A stretch of 64,000 bases of DNA from the NCBI RefSeq assembly GCF_014306135.1, contig NZ_JACRWD010000001.1, forward strand, positions 992,001-1,056,000, read 5' to 3'. Below the pieces are notes generated by a model, which saw nothing but the letters and a program-made list of their open reading frames with translations, was not told where the DNA came from and made no database searches. The position numbers were made by a program, and so were the translations under genes. Shown in pieces: positions 17,813-27,175 of this stretch. Numbering within the stretch: the first letter of the stretch is position 1; every line of letters starts with the position of its first letter. The stretch is from Paraclostridium hominis (lineage in GTDB: Bacteria > Bacillota > Clostridia > Peptostreptococcales > Peptostreptococcaceae).

Positions 17813-18640
17813 TTAACTCAGTATATCATCTATGCAATAATGAAATGAATCTATAACTTTATTGGCTTTTTTTTGTAAAGTTTTTTCAGCATAAGTAAAA
17901 GTATATGAATTATCATATCTTTCAAACATGCTTAAATCATTCCAAGAATCGCCTATTACATACACATTATTATCGGCTAGATTAAAATTTTTACATACTT
18001 TTTCTATACCTGTAGCTTTAGAACAGCCTTTAAATACTACATCTACAAAGTATTTGTTTCTATAAGCTGTTATATACTCGCCAAATTCATCATTTAAATG
18101 ATTTTTTAAATTTTCAGCTTTTTCAACATTATCATTTAAAGAATATATACTCATAATATTGATATTTAAATCATTATCTTTCAAATGATTTAAATTTAAA
18201 AGTTCTAAGTTGGATGATTTATTAATAAGCATTTTATAAATTTTTTTTAAGCTGTTTAAATTAAATAAATTTCTAGCTTTTAAAATATTTTTACTTTTAA
18301 TTAAATAACTTTTATATCCATCAAGTACAGAAAGTGTAAAATTATTAGTGCTTAATACATACTTAGAAATTTTATATACAATATCAGAGTCTATCTTAAA
18401 ATCTTCTATAATATTTAAACTTTTATCTAATATAAATGCACCATTACACAACACGTATGCATCTACATCTAATTTATATTCATTTATAATACTATCTAAT
18501 TCACACAATGCCCTTCCAGTAGATAATATAAATAAATTTCCGTCATTTTTAAATCTATCTATATTTTCTATACTTTTATGATGGATTTTCCTATTTAAAA
18601 GAAGTGTACCATCAATATCTGATGCTAGTAGTTTACTCAT
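17813..18640 (-). CDS. Cof-type HAD phosphatase
   Basis: 275 residues. DIDGT at 8-12 holds the two catalytic Asp; LSTGR near 40 is motif II, and GDSWNDLSMFERYDNS is motif IV of the Cof/IIB subfamily, which usually dephosphorylates sugar phosphates or flavin-related compounds. Substrate cannot be read from sequence. AGGGGGT before the ATG. Confidence 0.88.
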   Translation of the reverse strand: MSKLLASDIDGTLLLNRKIHHKSIENIDRFKNDGNLFILSTGRALCELDSIINEYKLDVDAYVLCNGAFILDKSLNIIEDFKIDSDIVYKISKYVLSTNNFTLSVLDGYKSYLIKSKNILKARNLFNLNSLKKIYKMLINKSSNLELLNLNHLKDNDLNINIMSIYSLNDNVEKAENLKNHLNDEFGEYITAYRNKYFVDVVFKGCSKATGIEKVCKNFNLADNNVYVIGDSWNDLSMFERYDNSYTFTYAEKTLQKKANKVIDSFHYCIDDILS

Positions 18641-18847
18641 TATTACCCCCTAATAAATCCTTAATAAGTTAAAATAAAAATACATATTACATTATACTAC
18701 AAAAGTTTTGAAAATGCTTACATAAAAATCAATACTTTACTACAAACTATTATTTTAGTAATATATTACTAGAAAATTATAGTAGATTAATATATATAAA
18801 TGTTTATAATAAATACTATATTAATAAATAATTTAAGGAGTAAGACT

Positions 18848-19591
18848 ATGAATTTTAATAATAAATTTGCAAAAATAATAGGTGTAAGTGAAGATGGTAT
18901 AAAAAACTTAGAATACATAACAAATTATAAAAATAATAATGAAATATTATCTACAGAAAAAATATCTATAAACCAAGATATAGATAAAGATTATGCAGCT
19001 AAAATTTTAGATGAAGTAGAAATTTTATTTATAACATATAATTCAAAAGAACAAAGAACTTGTGATATAGTAAAAGCTGTAAACTACATGGCAAAGGAAA
19101 GAAGAATAGTATCTATAGGTATTGATGTTAATCAAGACAAGAAAAAAGTTGAGTTTGATTTTAATGCTGAATTTATAATGACTGATGAAAATAGAAACTT
19201 AATATGTGAACTAATAGATATGATGGTTGAATCTGTTTCAGAAGAGTGTACTATAAATATAGACTTAACAGATTTAAAAGAAATATTATCTAAAGAAAAA
19301 GGATTAGCTCATGGATTTATTGAAAGTGATAAATCAGTAAATAAAGAAGAATTAGTTGAAATGTTATTTGATAGTATATTAAAAACAGATGAAGATTTAA
19401 CTAAGAAAAAAGGTATAGTGTTTATAAGCCTTGGAAATGAATACTGTGAGATAGAAGAAGTATTACACATGTTAAATGAAATGTTAGAAAATATACAAGG
19501 TAAGATAGATAATAAATGTGATTTAATATTTACACTAGCTTTAAACGAAAACTTAAAAGATAAAATAAGAATGGGTATCTTATATAACTAA
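18848..19591 (+). CDS. FtsZ-like protein lacking the GTP-binding signature
   Basis: 247 residues from the ATG with AAGGAG seven bases upstream; an earlier in-frame ATG at 18800 has no such site. FtsZ landmarks can be followed in order: AKIIGVSEDGIKNLEY (8-23) for the first nucleotide loop, EVEILFIT (56-63) for ADMVFIT, INIDLTDLKEILSKEKGLAHGFIES (136-160) for the INLDFADVKTIM..KGLAHMGIG region, KGIVFISLGNEYCEIEEV (188-205), and LIFTLALNENLKDKIRMGILYN at the end for IIFGTVIDESLKDEVRITVIATG. The tubulin signature GGGTGTG is absent (YNSKEQRT instead) and the glycine-rich loop is lost. It should not bind GTP normally. Alternative: an unrelated protein with chance likeness, which I think less likely. 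Confidence 0.65.
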   Translation: MNFNNKFAKIIGVSEDGIKNLEYITNYKNNNEILSTEKISINQDIDKDYAAKILDEVEILFITYNSKEQRTCDIVKAVNYMAKERRIVSIGIDVNQDKKKVEFDFNAEFIMTDENRNLICELIDMMVESVSEECTINIDLTDLKEILSKEKGLAHGFIESDKSVNKEELVEMLFDSILKTDEDLTKKKGIVFISLGNEYCEIEEVLHMLNEMLENIQGKIDNKCDLIFTLALNENLKDKIRMGILYN

Positions 19592-19599
19592 TATTAAAT

Positions 19600-19635
19600 A
19601 AAAAAGCTGTCTAAATTTAGACAGCCTTTTTTTAA
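19600..19635. terminator. Terminator after the FtsZ-like gene
   Basis: AAAAAAGCTGTCT / AGACAGCCTTTTTT stem with an AAATTT loop; it can also serve the minus-strand gene that ends at 19650. Confidence 0.85.
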
Positions 19636-19649
19636 TTTTAATTTATATA

Positions 19650-20180
19650 TTATCTAAAGTCAGCTATATTATTTTCTATACTCATAAATTGAAGTATGCT
19701 ATGTAAAGGAAGTTTTTTACTTTCTATCCCCATACCAAATTGTTCAAAAGCATATTTAGCATTTTCACCGTAAGTTTTTAATATACCATCTTCTAACTCT
19801 TCTAAATGTTTATGTATGTAAGATTTTATATCGTCTATAGTTTTTAAAGCTTCTATTTCTTCTCCACGTAAAACATGTTTAAATATTTCAAATCCTTCAC
19901 CCTTAGATCCCCAGATAAATATTCTAAAAGTAACTAAAGAACTTTCTATATATATTCCACAGCTTATAGAGTTCATATGATTTATATCACTATATAAATG
20001 TTGGTTAAAATCAACAAACCCACTAGGTGCAACTTCGTGAACTTTAGCATCACTATATTCTAAATCACTTTTAGTTAAATTATCGTGTAAATCTGAATAC
20101 CCTAAGCTATTTAACAATACATCAGCAAATTTAGTAGGGTGTATAAATACTTTATCACTAGTTAAAAATTCTCTTTTCAT
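19650..20180 (-). CDS. Conserved-looking cytoplasmic protein of unknown function
   Basis: 176 residues, soluble, with no signal peptide or membrane segment and no motif I can name. Acidic and His-containing throughout (DKVFIHPTKFADVLLNSLG near the N-terminus). AAAGGAGC precedes the ATG in good register, and codon use matches the neighbours, so it is very likely real. It stands between the FtsZ-like gene (converging) and a sulfurtransferase gene that reads the same way. Confidence 0.8.
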   Translation of the reverse strand: MKREFLTSDKVFIHPTKFADVLLNSLGYSDLHDNLTKSDLEYSDAKVHEVAPSGFVDFNQHLYSDINHMNSISCGIYIESSLVTFRIFIWGSKGEGFEIFKHVLRGEEIEALKTIDDIKSYIHKHLEELEDGILKTYGENAKYAFEQFGMGIESKKLPLHSILQFMSIENNIADFR

Positions 20181-20254
20181 GACTTGCTCCTTTATTGTTG
20201 TAAATTTACTATGTTATTTTAACATATTAATATAATATTTCAAAATTAAAATTA

Positions 20255-21076
20255 TTAACTTTGAACTATATTATTATCATAACTAATCCAATCGCTTATG
20301 CTACCAACATAAGTTTTAACATTATATGAAAGTTCATCAAGTAAAGCATAGTTTATACAAGCTTCAATACAAGAACCACAGTAAGTTATTATTTCTTTGT
20401 TTCTTAAGTTATTAAAATTAGCATCAACTTCACTTAAATCTTTTACGTATCCAAAATTATCTATATTTTTATGCCAAGGTATATTAATGGCTCCAGGTAT
20501 ATGTCCAGGTTTTGAATAAAGAGGTTCAACTTTACCTGTATATCTATCGTTATCTCTAGAGTCTATTAATACTACATTGTTATTTTCAATAGAATTTTTT
20601 ATATAATTCATATCACAAACCATAGTAGTATTTAAATTTTCTTTAAATGTAGAATTACCACGAGGTAGTGGAATTTTGCTAGTGGTAGGAAGTTTATTAG
20701 ATTTCCAAGCATTAAAACCTCCATTTAATATATATACATTTTTATAACCCATATACTTTAACTGAAGAAATGTACGAGGAGAGCTATATATCATTGTGTC
20801 ATAAATAACTATAGTAGAATTCATTTCTATACCAATGCTAGTTAATTTTTTAGATAAATCATATATATTAGCTAAAGGTCTAGCACCTCCATGAACACTT
20901 TGTTTTCCACAAATATCTTTATTGATATCTAAGTAAAAAGCATTAGGTATATGTTCCTTTTTATAGTACTCATATCCAGCATTTTTATTAAATAAATCAA
21001 ATCTACAATCTAATATAAATAAGTTAGTAGTATCACTAAAATTTGTTATAAAAGAACAGTCTACAAAGTTTTTCAT
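20255..21076 (-). CDS. Two-domain sulfurtransferase (rhodanese family)
   Basis: 273 residues from the ATG chosen because GGAGG is seven bases upstream; a GTG two codons earlier is too close to that site. Tandem rhodanese domains: an inactive N-terminal one and a C-terminal one with the active-site loop CGSCIEA holding the catalytic Cys. Conserved GHIPGAINIPW and SRDNDRYTG precede it. Transfers sulfur from thiosulfate or 3-mercaptopyruvate to cyanide or a thiol acceptor; which donor is not decided. The loop differs from the classical CRxGx[RT] and CGSGVTA. Confidence 0.88.
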   Translation of the reverse strand: MKNFVDCSFITNFSDTTNLFILDCRFDLFNKNAGYEYYKKEHIPNAFYLDINKDICGKQSVHGGARPLANIYDLSKKLTSIGIEMNSTIVIYDTMIYSSPRTFLQLKYMGYKNVYILNGGFNAWKSNKLPTTSKIPLPRGNSTFKENLNTTMVCDMNYIKNSIENNNVVLIDSRDNDRYTGKVEPLYSKPGHIPGAINIPWHKNIDNFGYVKDLSEVDANFNNLRNKEIITYCGSCIEACINYALLDELSYNVKTYVGSISDWISYDNNIVQS

Positions 21077-21254
21077 ATGCACACCTCCAAAAAATTATAT
21101 ATATTTATAATACCACGTATTTAAGAAATTTTAATTATTAAGTTTAAATAAAGATATAGTTTAAAATATCACCTAGTAGAGATAAAGTGTTGTGTAAATT
21201 AATTAAAATAATATGGTATTATAAATAATATACACTCAAAAAGTAGGTGACAAA

Positions 21255-22298
21255 GTGAAACTAAATGAAAAAGTAAAAAAATTACCAGAGACATCTGGTG
21301 TATACCTTATGAAGGATAAAGATGGAAATGTTATATATATAGGTAAATCAAAATGTTTAAAAAATAGAGTATCACAATATTTTACACCATCTTATGCACC
21401 ATCTAAAAAAATAACTAAGATGATTAGTTTTATAAATGATATAGAAATAATTACAACAGATACAGAGTTAGATGCATTAATTTTAGAATGTAGATTAATA
21501 AAAATGATTAAACCCATGTATAATACTCTTATGAATAATGATAAAAGATATGCATATATAAAAGTTAATATAGATAAAGAATATCCAGATATAGAATGTA
21601 CATTACAAAAAACTGATGATAATTTATATTTTGGACCATATACATCAGTATCTAAATTAGAAGAGATAGTAAATATTCTTAGAAAGTATTTTAAAATCAG
21701 AAGCTGTAACAGATATATGAAACAAAAAGGGTGTATAAATTATGACTTAGGATTTTGTATAGCGCCCTGTAAATTTAACGATAAGAAAAGCTATAATTTT
21801 TTTATTGAAAAACTTATAAATACATTAAATGGGAAAGATTATAGTATAATCAATGATTTAAACAAAGAAATGCAAGAAGCAACTAAAGCTTTAAATTTTG
21901 AAAAAGCAATTAAATATAGAAATGATATAGAATCTATTAAAACAATAATTTACAAAAGTGAAGCAATAAATTATATAAAAGAAAATAAAGCCATATTAGC
22001 CAAAGTTAATATAGATAGTTTTAAAAGTAAACTTTATATATTAAATGGGATAGAAGTATTTTATTCAAAGTTAGTAAAAAATGAAAAATTAAAAGATAAT
22101 AATTTAAAAAATGAGCTTTCAAAGCATATAAATAAAAGTTTAAATAATAATAAAAAAATATATAAAAACTATATAAAAAAAGAAAAATTAGATATGTCTA
22201 ATATAATATACTCTTATTTGAATTACAGTAAAGATTGTAATTACATAAAAATAGATAAATTAAATGTAGATTATTGTATCAAAGTTATTTGTAGATAA
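21255..22298 (+). CDS. UvrC-like GIY-YIG protein without the C-terminal nuclease half
   Basis: 347 residues against about 600 for UvrC. The GIY-YIG domain is intact at the N-terminus (SGVYLMKDKDGNVIYIGKSK with Arg in NRVSQYF). Next come a Cys-rich segment (CNRYMKQKGC...GFCIAPC, residues about 155-173) and a UVR-type helix pair (EMQEATKALNFEKAIKYRND). The RNase H-like endonuclease and the helix-hairpin-helix tail are absent; a Lys-rich tail replaces them. It resembles Cho-like stand-alone incision proteins, or it is a shortened UvrC paralogue. GTG start. Confidence 0.8.
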   Translation: MKLNEKVKKLPETSGVYLMKDKDGNVIYIGKSKCLKNRVSQYFTPSYAPSKKITKMISFINDIEIITTDTELDALILECRLIKMIKPMYNTLMNNDKRYAYIKVNIDKEYPDIECTLQKTDDNLYFGPYTSVSKLEEIVNILRKYFKIRSCNRYMKQKGCINYDLGFCIAPCKFNDKKSYNFFIEKLINTLNGKDYSIINDLNKEMQEATKALNFEKAIKYRNDIESIKTIIYKSEAINYIKENKAILAKVNIDSFKSKLYILNGIEVFYSKLVKNEKLKDNNLKNELSKHINKSLNNNKKIYKNYIKKEKLDMSNIIYSYLNYSKDCNYIKIDKLNVDYCIKVICR

Positions 22299-22403
22299 AT
22301 ATATAGATGTAAAAAAATAAATCTAAACTAGATTTTATTTATACACTTTGATATAATAAAATAGTTTTAGTATATAATATAAATTATTAATAAACAGACG
22401 ACA

Positions 22404-22440
22404 GCCCTCTTTTAAATAATTAAAAATTTTTAAGGAGGGT
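22404..22440 (+). other. Weak hairpin in the leader of the U32 gene
   Basis: CCCTC (22405-22409) is complementary to GAGGG (22435-22439), with further A-U pairs inside. The downstream arm holds an AAGGAGGG that has no good start codon after it. It may be a leader structure or a remnant of a short gene. Confidence 0.25.
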
Positions 22441-22475
22441 ATTTTAGATAAAAATATCTTAATAAAGGAGACGCT

Positions 22476-23717
22476 ATGCAAAATATAGAATTATTAGCAC
22501 CAGCAGGTGATTTAGAAAGATTAAAAACAGCTTTTGTATATGGAGCGGATGCAGTATATATAGGTGGAGAAATATTTGGTATGAGATCTGCTGCTAAAAA
22601 CTTCAATAAAGAAGATATGGCAGAAGGTGTAAGATTTGCACATGAAAGAGGAAAAAGGGTGTTTGTTACTGTAAATATAATACCTAGAAATGAAGAATTT
22701 GAACAATTAGAAGCTTACTTAAAAGAATTAGATGAAATAGGCGTAGATGCAGTTATAGTAAGTGATCCAGGTGTATTTAGTGTAGTAAAAAGAGTTATAC
22801 CAAATATGGAAATACATATAAGTACGCAAGCTAGTACAAGTAACTCAATAGCTTCAGGATTTTGGTATAATCAAGGAGCTAAAAGAGTTGTTATGGCAAG
22901 AGAGCTTTCATTTAAAGAAATTAAAGAGATAAGAGATAATAATCCAGCAGATATGGATATAGAAGCTTTCATACATGGAGCTATGTGTATGTCGTACTCA
23001 GGAAAGTGTGTAATAAGTAATTACACTACAGGTAGAGATGCAAATAGAGGAGCATGTGCACAATCTTGCAGATGGAAATATACTTTAGTTGAAGAACAAG
23101 ATAACGGAGAATATAAAAAAGTATTAGATGATGTAGATGCAGAATTTTTCTTTAACACTAAAGACATGTGTATGATAGAATATATACCAGAAATTATAGA
23201 AAGTGGTATAAATAGTTTTAAGATAGAAGGAAGAATGAAAACTGCATACTATGTAGCAACTACAGTTAGAGCTTATAGAATGGCAATAGATGAATATTTA
23301 AAAGACCCTGAAAACTGGAAGTTTAATCCTATGTGGCTAGAAGAACTTAAAAAAGGAAGTCACAGACACTTTAGTACAGGATTCTTCTTAGACAAAACAA
23401 GTACAAAGGATCAAAACTACGAATCAGCATCATATGTTAGAAATTATGATTTTATCGGAGTAGTTAGAGGGCATGATGAAAAAACTGGATTACCAATAGT
23501 GGAACAAAGAAATAGAATGTTTGTAGGAGATAAGATAGAAATAATAGGACCAGGAAAAGAAACAGTACATGCTACTATATTAGAAATGTACAATGAAGAA
23601 GGAGAAAGTATCGAATCAGCTCCTCATGCTAAGCAAATAGTTAAAATGAAGTTAGATGTAGAAGTAGAAGAATATTATATGTTAAGAAAACCAATAACTT
23701 CTATAAATACCTTATAA
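22476..23717 (+). CDS. U32-family protein, TrhP/YrrO type (tRNA hydroxylation)
   Basis: 413 residues. The start NIELLAPAGDLERLKTAFVYGADAVYIGG and the U32 signature EAFIHGAMCMSYSGKC with nearby cysteines (GACAQSCRW) define the family. E. coli YegQ/TrhP and B. subtilis YrrN/YrrO, of the same family, are needed for 5-hydroxyuridine at tRNA position 34 with prephenate as source. The C-terminal beta domain (YDFIGVVRG...VGDKIEIIGPG) is present. Older databases call it a peptidase or collagenase. AAAGGAG before the ATG. Confidence 0.88.
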   Translation: MQNIELLAPAGDLERLKTAFVYGADAVYIGGEIFGMRSAAKNFNKEDMAEGVRFAHERGKRVFVTVNIIPRNEEFEQLEAYLKELDEIGVDAVIVSDPGVFSVVKRVIPNMEIHISTQASTSNSIASGFWYNQGAKRVVMARELSFKEIKEIRDNNPADMDIEAFIHGAMCMSYSGKCVISNYTTGRDANRGACAQSCRWKYTLVEEQDNGEYKKVLDDVDAEFFFNTKDMCMIEYIPEIIESGINSFKIEGRMKTAYYVATTVRAYRMAIDEYLKDPENWKFNPMWLEELKKGSHRHFSTGFFLDKTSTKDQNYESASYVRNYDFIGVVRGHDEKTGLPIVEQRNRMFVGDKIEIIGPGKETVHATILEMYNEEGESIESAPHAKQIVKMKLDVEVEEYYMLRKPITSINTL

Positions 23718-23766
23718 TAAAAACAAAACCAGAAGCTATATAATAGCTTCTGGTTTTGTTTTTATA
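23718..23766 (+). terminator. Terminator of the U32 gene
   Basis: AAAACAAAACCAGAAGCTAT / ATAGCTTCTGGTTTTGTTTT, a very long stem with a small loop. Confidence 0.95.
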
Positions 23767-23871
23767 TATTTAAATAATAAGTAATATAAGTCTTAATCCG
23801 TTTATATATTAATAATGAAACATTATATATTTAGTATTAGTATATAGGAGGGGATTAATATAGTTAAAAAT

Positions 23872-24909
23872 ATGAAAGAAATTGTTATGTTGGCAGGAGC
23901 ATATATATCAGTTTGTATAGGCTCAGGGTTTGCAACAGGACAAGAAATATTACAATTTTTCTCAGCACAAGGTAGTAAAAGTATATTAGCTGGAATTATA
24001 TGTATGGTTCTTATGATGTATTGTGGTGCTAGATTATTTGAAATAGGAAAAAACATTCAATTAAAGTATAGTAATGACATCTTTACATATTTATTTGGAG
24101 ATTTTATGGGAAGTATATTTAAAATAATTATACCTGTATTTTCTTTATGTAGTTTTATTGTTATGATATCAGGAGCAGGAGCAACTATTAATCAATATTA
24201 TGGAATAAATAAAACTATAGGTGGAATCATATTAGCAATAATAACAATGATATCGGTTATTATGGGAATGAATAAGGTTCTAGATATATTAGGAAATTTA
24301 GGGCCTATAATATCTATTATTGCTATAGGGGTAAGTATAGTTTATATTACTAAAAATTATCAAAATTTAAGTAATATAGATTATACAATAAATAATCTAG
24401 GTATTGTAAAAGCAATTGACAATTGGCCTATATCTGCAATAGTATATAGTGGACTTAATATAATATTTGCAACACCTTTTTTAGTTGGAGCAGGTAAAAC
24501 TGCAAAAAATATAAAAAATTGCAAAAGTGCAGGTATAATAGGAGGATTTATACTTATATTATCTGCAATGTTTATAAATATAGCTATTTTAGCTGATATA
24601 CAAAATGTACATATGCAAGAAATACCAACTTTATATATGTCAAAACAAATATCACCATTAATAGGTAATATATTTTCATTAATACTCATAGGTGGAATAT
24701 ATACAACAGCAGCACCTTTACTGTGGAGTGTATGTAATAGCTGTTATGAAGAAAAGTCCAAAAAATTCAATATAATGGCTATAATATGTACTATATTAGG
24801 CATATTTGGAGGGATGCTTCCATTTTCTTACTTAGTTAAGTTTATGTATCCTATATCAGGATCTGTAGGAGTTTTAATTATATTAGCTTTAATAAAAAAA
24901 AGAAGATAA
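23872..24909 (+). CDS. YkvI-type membrane transporter
   Basis: 345 residues, about ten membrane segments, beginning EIVMLAGAYISVCIGSGFATGQEIL, the glycine-rich broken helix 1 of this LeuT-fold-related group. Substrate unknown. The start is doubtful: AGGAGGGG (23847-23853) is 18 bases before the first ATG, but an in-frame ATA at 23860 stands at the ideal distance and would add VKN. So either ATA is used, or an ATG was mutated and translation now begins at the next Met. The gene end overlaps its terminator. Confidence 0.85.
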   Translation: MKEIVMLAGAYISVCIGSGFATGQEILQFFSAQGSKSILAGIICMVLMMYCGARLFEIGKNIQLKYSNDIFTYLFGDFMGSIFKIIIPVFSLCSFIVMISGAGATINQYYGINKTIGGIILAIITMISVIMGMNKVLDILGNLGPIISIIAIGVSIVYITKNYQNLSNIDYTINNLGIVKAIDNWPISAIVYSGLNIIFATPFLVGAGKTAKNIKNCKSAGIIGGFILILSAMFINIAILADIQNVHMQEIPTLYMSKQISPLIGNIFSLILIGGIYTTAAPLLWSVCNSCYEEKSKKFNIMAIICTILGIFGGMLPFSYLVKFMYPISGSVGVLIILALIKKRR

Positions 24910-24928
24910 TAAATCTTCTTTTTTTATT
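24893..24928 (+). terminator. Terminator overlapping the ykvI-like stop codon
   Basis: AAAAAAAGAAGAT pairs with ATCTTCTTTTTTT; the TAA stop lies in the loop. Confidence 0.85.
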
Positions 24929-25050
24929 AAAAGATATATATACACTAATACACAAACACAGGTTAAATCTAATAAAATCAAAATATATAATATTTTGTTA
25001 TAATATAGAAGTATTAATTAAAATATGCTAATATTAAAATTGGGGAAGGG

Positions 25051-26367
25051 GTGAAGGCGATAAATATAGCAGATTTTTTTTTAATAAACATACCTGAAGC
25101 TTTAGTAATATTTTCATCTCTTAGCGTAATTGTTGAAAAAGAGATAAGAAAAAAAGATATAATTTATATGGCTTTAATATACTCAGTAATATGTTTTATA
25201 TTAAAAAATAATTTTCCAGTGGGGTTAAATAATATTTTTATGAGTATTTCAATAGCTATCATAATATATTTATATTCTAAGGTAAACCTTGCAAGATGTT
25301 GTATTGCAACAATTATAACTTTATCTACAATACTTTTTTTTGAAATGTTATCAATCGTTTTCATAAGTTTTATAGGAATTAATTTAGAGAGTGTATTAGA
25401 AAATCAAATATTAAAAATATTGGTTTATTATATACCTATATCAGTAATGTTTATAGTAATCCGATTACTTAAGTATAAAAAATTTATTAAAAAAGTAGAT
25501 AATAGTAGTAAAATGTACATAAATAAACAAATAGAAAGTATGATACTTTACATAAGTGCATTAATAATGATTATTATGGGTATTGTTGTATTACTTGTTT
25601 ACAATAATAAAAGTTTAGTTTATAGTACAGAACGTTTTTTAATTTTATTTTTAACTTTTTCATTTATACTAATACTAATAGGACTAATATTAATATTAAT
25701 AAATTATAATAAAAGAAAAGTATTAGATGAAGTAGAAAGAAATTTAATAGAAAACAATTTAAAACAAATGAAAGATACAGTAGATGTTTTAAGACTTCAA
25801 CGACATGATTATATGAATCATTTACAAGTTATATTATTGCAAATATCAAATGGGAAAAATGAAGATGCTAGAAATTACATACTCGGAATATCTAATGATG
25901 ATAGTAGTGGAATTACTTATTTCAGTACAGGAAATTCGTATATAGATGCTATATTAAATACTAAAAAAAGAAGAGCGCTTAAATATGATATACAACTGAC
26001 AGCATGTATAGATAGTTTATTAGAAGATATAGAACTATCAGATTCGGAGATTAGTTCTATACTTTTAAATATAATTGATAATGCAATAGATGAACTTAAA
26101 AAACACAATAAAGATTATAAGTACATACATATTGATGTATATAAAGAAGAATATTACCATAATATATCAATTAAAAACAATGGAAGTATAATTAAAGATA
26201 AGAAAAAAATATTTGAACTAGGATATTCCTCAAAAGGAATAAATAGAGGGTATGGATTATATGCTATTAAAAAATTGTTAGAATCATACAATTGTAGTAT
26301 AGATGTATATAGTGATGATATGGAAACAGAATTTAATATACAAGTACCAATAACAGTAAACTCATAA
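25051..26367 (+). CDS. Orphan sensor histidine kinase, GHKL/SPOB-type
   Basis: 438 residues. About six membrane segments fill residues 10-220, then a coiled coil, the phosphoacceptor motif LQRHDYMNHLQ with His252 and an ATPase domain with the N box NIIDNAIDEL (about 336-345) and G box SSKGINRGYGLYAIKKLLE. This plan matches AgrC/CitA-like kinases that sense peptides or small molecules. No response regulator is adjacent. The GTG start overlaps the purine-rich GGGGAAGGGGTGAAGG, so the exact start is unsure. Confidence 0.87.
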   Translation: MKAINIADFFLINIPEALVIFSSLSVIVEKEIRKKDIIYMALIYSVICFILKNNFPVGLNNIFMSISIAIIIYLYSKVNLARCCIATIITLSTILFFEMLSIVFISFIGINLESVLENQILKILVYYIPISVMFIVIRLLKYKKFIKKVDNSSKMYINKQIESMILYISALIMIIMGIVVLLVYNNKSLVYSTERFLILFLTFSFILILIGLILILINYNKRKVLDEVERNLIENNLKQMKDTVDVLRLQRHDYMNHLQVILLQISNGKNEDARNYILGISNDDSSGITYFSTGNSYIDAILNTKKRRALKYDIQLTACIDSLLEDIELSDSEISSILLNIIDNAIDELKKHNKDYKYIHIDVYKEEYYHNISIKNNGSIIKDKKKIFELGYSSKGINRGYGLYAIKKLLESYNCSIDVYSDDMETEFNIQVPITVNS

Positions 26368-26373
26368 GTTATA

Positions 26374-26409
26374 TAGGATATATCTTTACAGATGTATCCT
26401 TTTTTTATT
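26374..26409 (+). terminator. Terminator of the histidine kinase gene
   Basis: AGGATATATCT / AGATGTATCCT stem with one wobble and a TTAC loop, followed by TTTTTTT. Confidence 0.85.
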
Positions 26410-26470
26410 TGCAACAAATTGTATAACAATACATATTCTAAACTATAATTTATATTTTAGGGGGAGAAAT

Positions 26471-27145
26471 ATGAGAAATACTTTAGAATGCAAGAATAAC
26501 TATTCATGTATATCCGAAAATAAGTTATCTAGGGATACTGAGTTTTTAAAATATGAATTAATTTATCCTAAATTTATATATCATAATGACTATGATATAT
26601 ATAAAATTCAAAAGATAAATGAAATTATATACAATGATATGATAACATTTAAACAGAGTATAGAGAAAGAATCAGAAGAATATGAAAAAAACTATAATAA
26701 AGAAAATATTAAATATCAATATGAGGGATATATGAGTTTTAAAGTAAATTATGATAAAAATGACATTATAAGTATAACCACTGAAAGATATGTATTTACA
26801 GGTGGAGCACACGGTATGACTTATTTGGTAGGATATAATTATAATTTAAAAACAGGAGAAGAAATTAAGTTAAAGGATTTATTTAAAAAAGGAGTAGATT
26901 ATAAAATTATTATAAATAACTCTATAAAAAAAGCTATAAAACGAAATGAAGAATTATTTTTTAAAGATGATGAGGGTTTTAAGGGTATAAGTGATAATCA
27001 AAAATTTTATATATCTAATGATGGAATAATTATCTATTTTGATATATATGAAATAGCACCATATTATGTATCCATTCCTAGGTTTAAATTATCCTTTAAA
27101 GAATTTAAAAAATACTTAAATACAGAATATATATGTATTGAATGA
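26471..27145 (+). CDS. DUF4163/DUF3298 domain protein (RsiV/PdaC-like ectodomain)
   Basis: 224 residues. The middle YVFTGGAHGMTYLVGYNYNLKTGEEIKLKDLF is the hallmark of the DUF3298 fold, preceded by a DUF4163-like region. In RsiV and PdaC these domains lie outside the cell behind a membrane anchor. Here no signal peptide or membrane segment is visible, so this is a free, probably cytoplasmic, version. Strong GGGGGAGA site. Confidence 0.8.
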   Translation: MRNTLECKNNYSCISENKLSRDTEFLKYELIYPKFIYHNDYDIYKIQKINEIIYNDMITFKQSIEKESEEYEKNYNKENIKYQYEGYMSFKVNYDKNDIISITTERYVFTGGAHGMTYLVGYNYNLKTGEEIKLKDLFKKGVDYKIIINNSIKKAIKRNEELFFKDDEGFKGISDNQKFYISNDGIIIYFDIYEIAPYYVSIPRFKLSFKEFKKYLNTEYICIE

Positions 27146-27174
27146 AAAAGATTACCATTTAGGTAATCTTTTTA
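27146..27174 (+). terminator. Terminator after the DUF3298 gene
   Basis: AAAAAGATTACC / GGTAATCTTTTT stem with an ATTTA loop. Confidence 0.88.
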
Positions 27175-27175
27175 T

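Noticed and set aside
18800..18847. N-terminal extension of the FtsZ-like protein from an earlier ATG
   Set aside because: No ribosome binding site there, whereas AAGGAG stands seven bases before 18848 and the FtsZ likeness begins after it.
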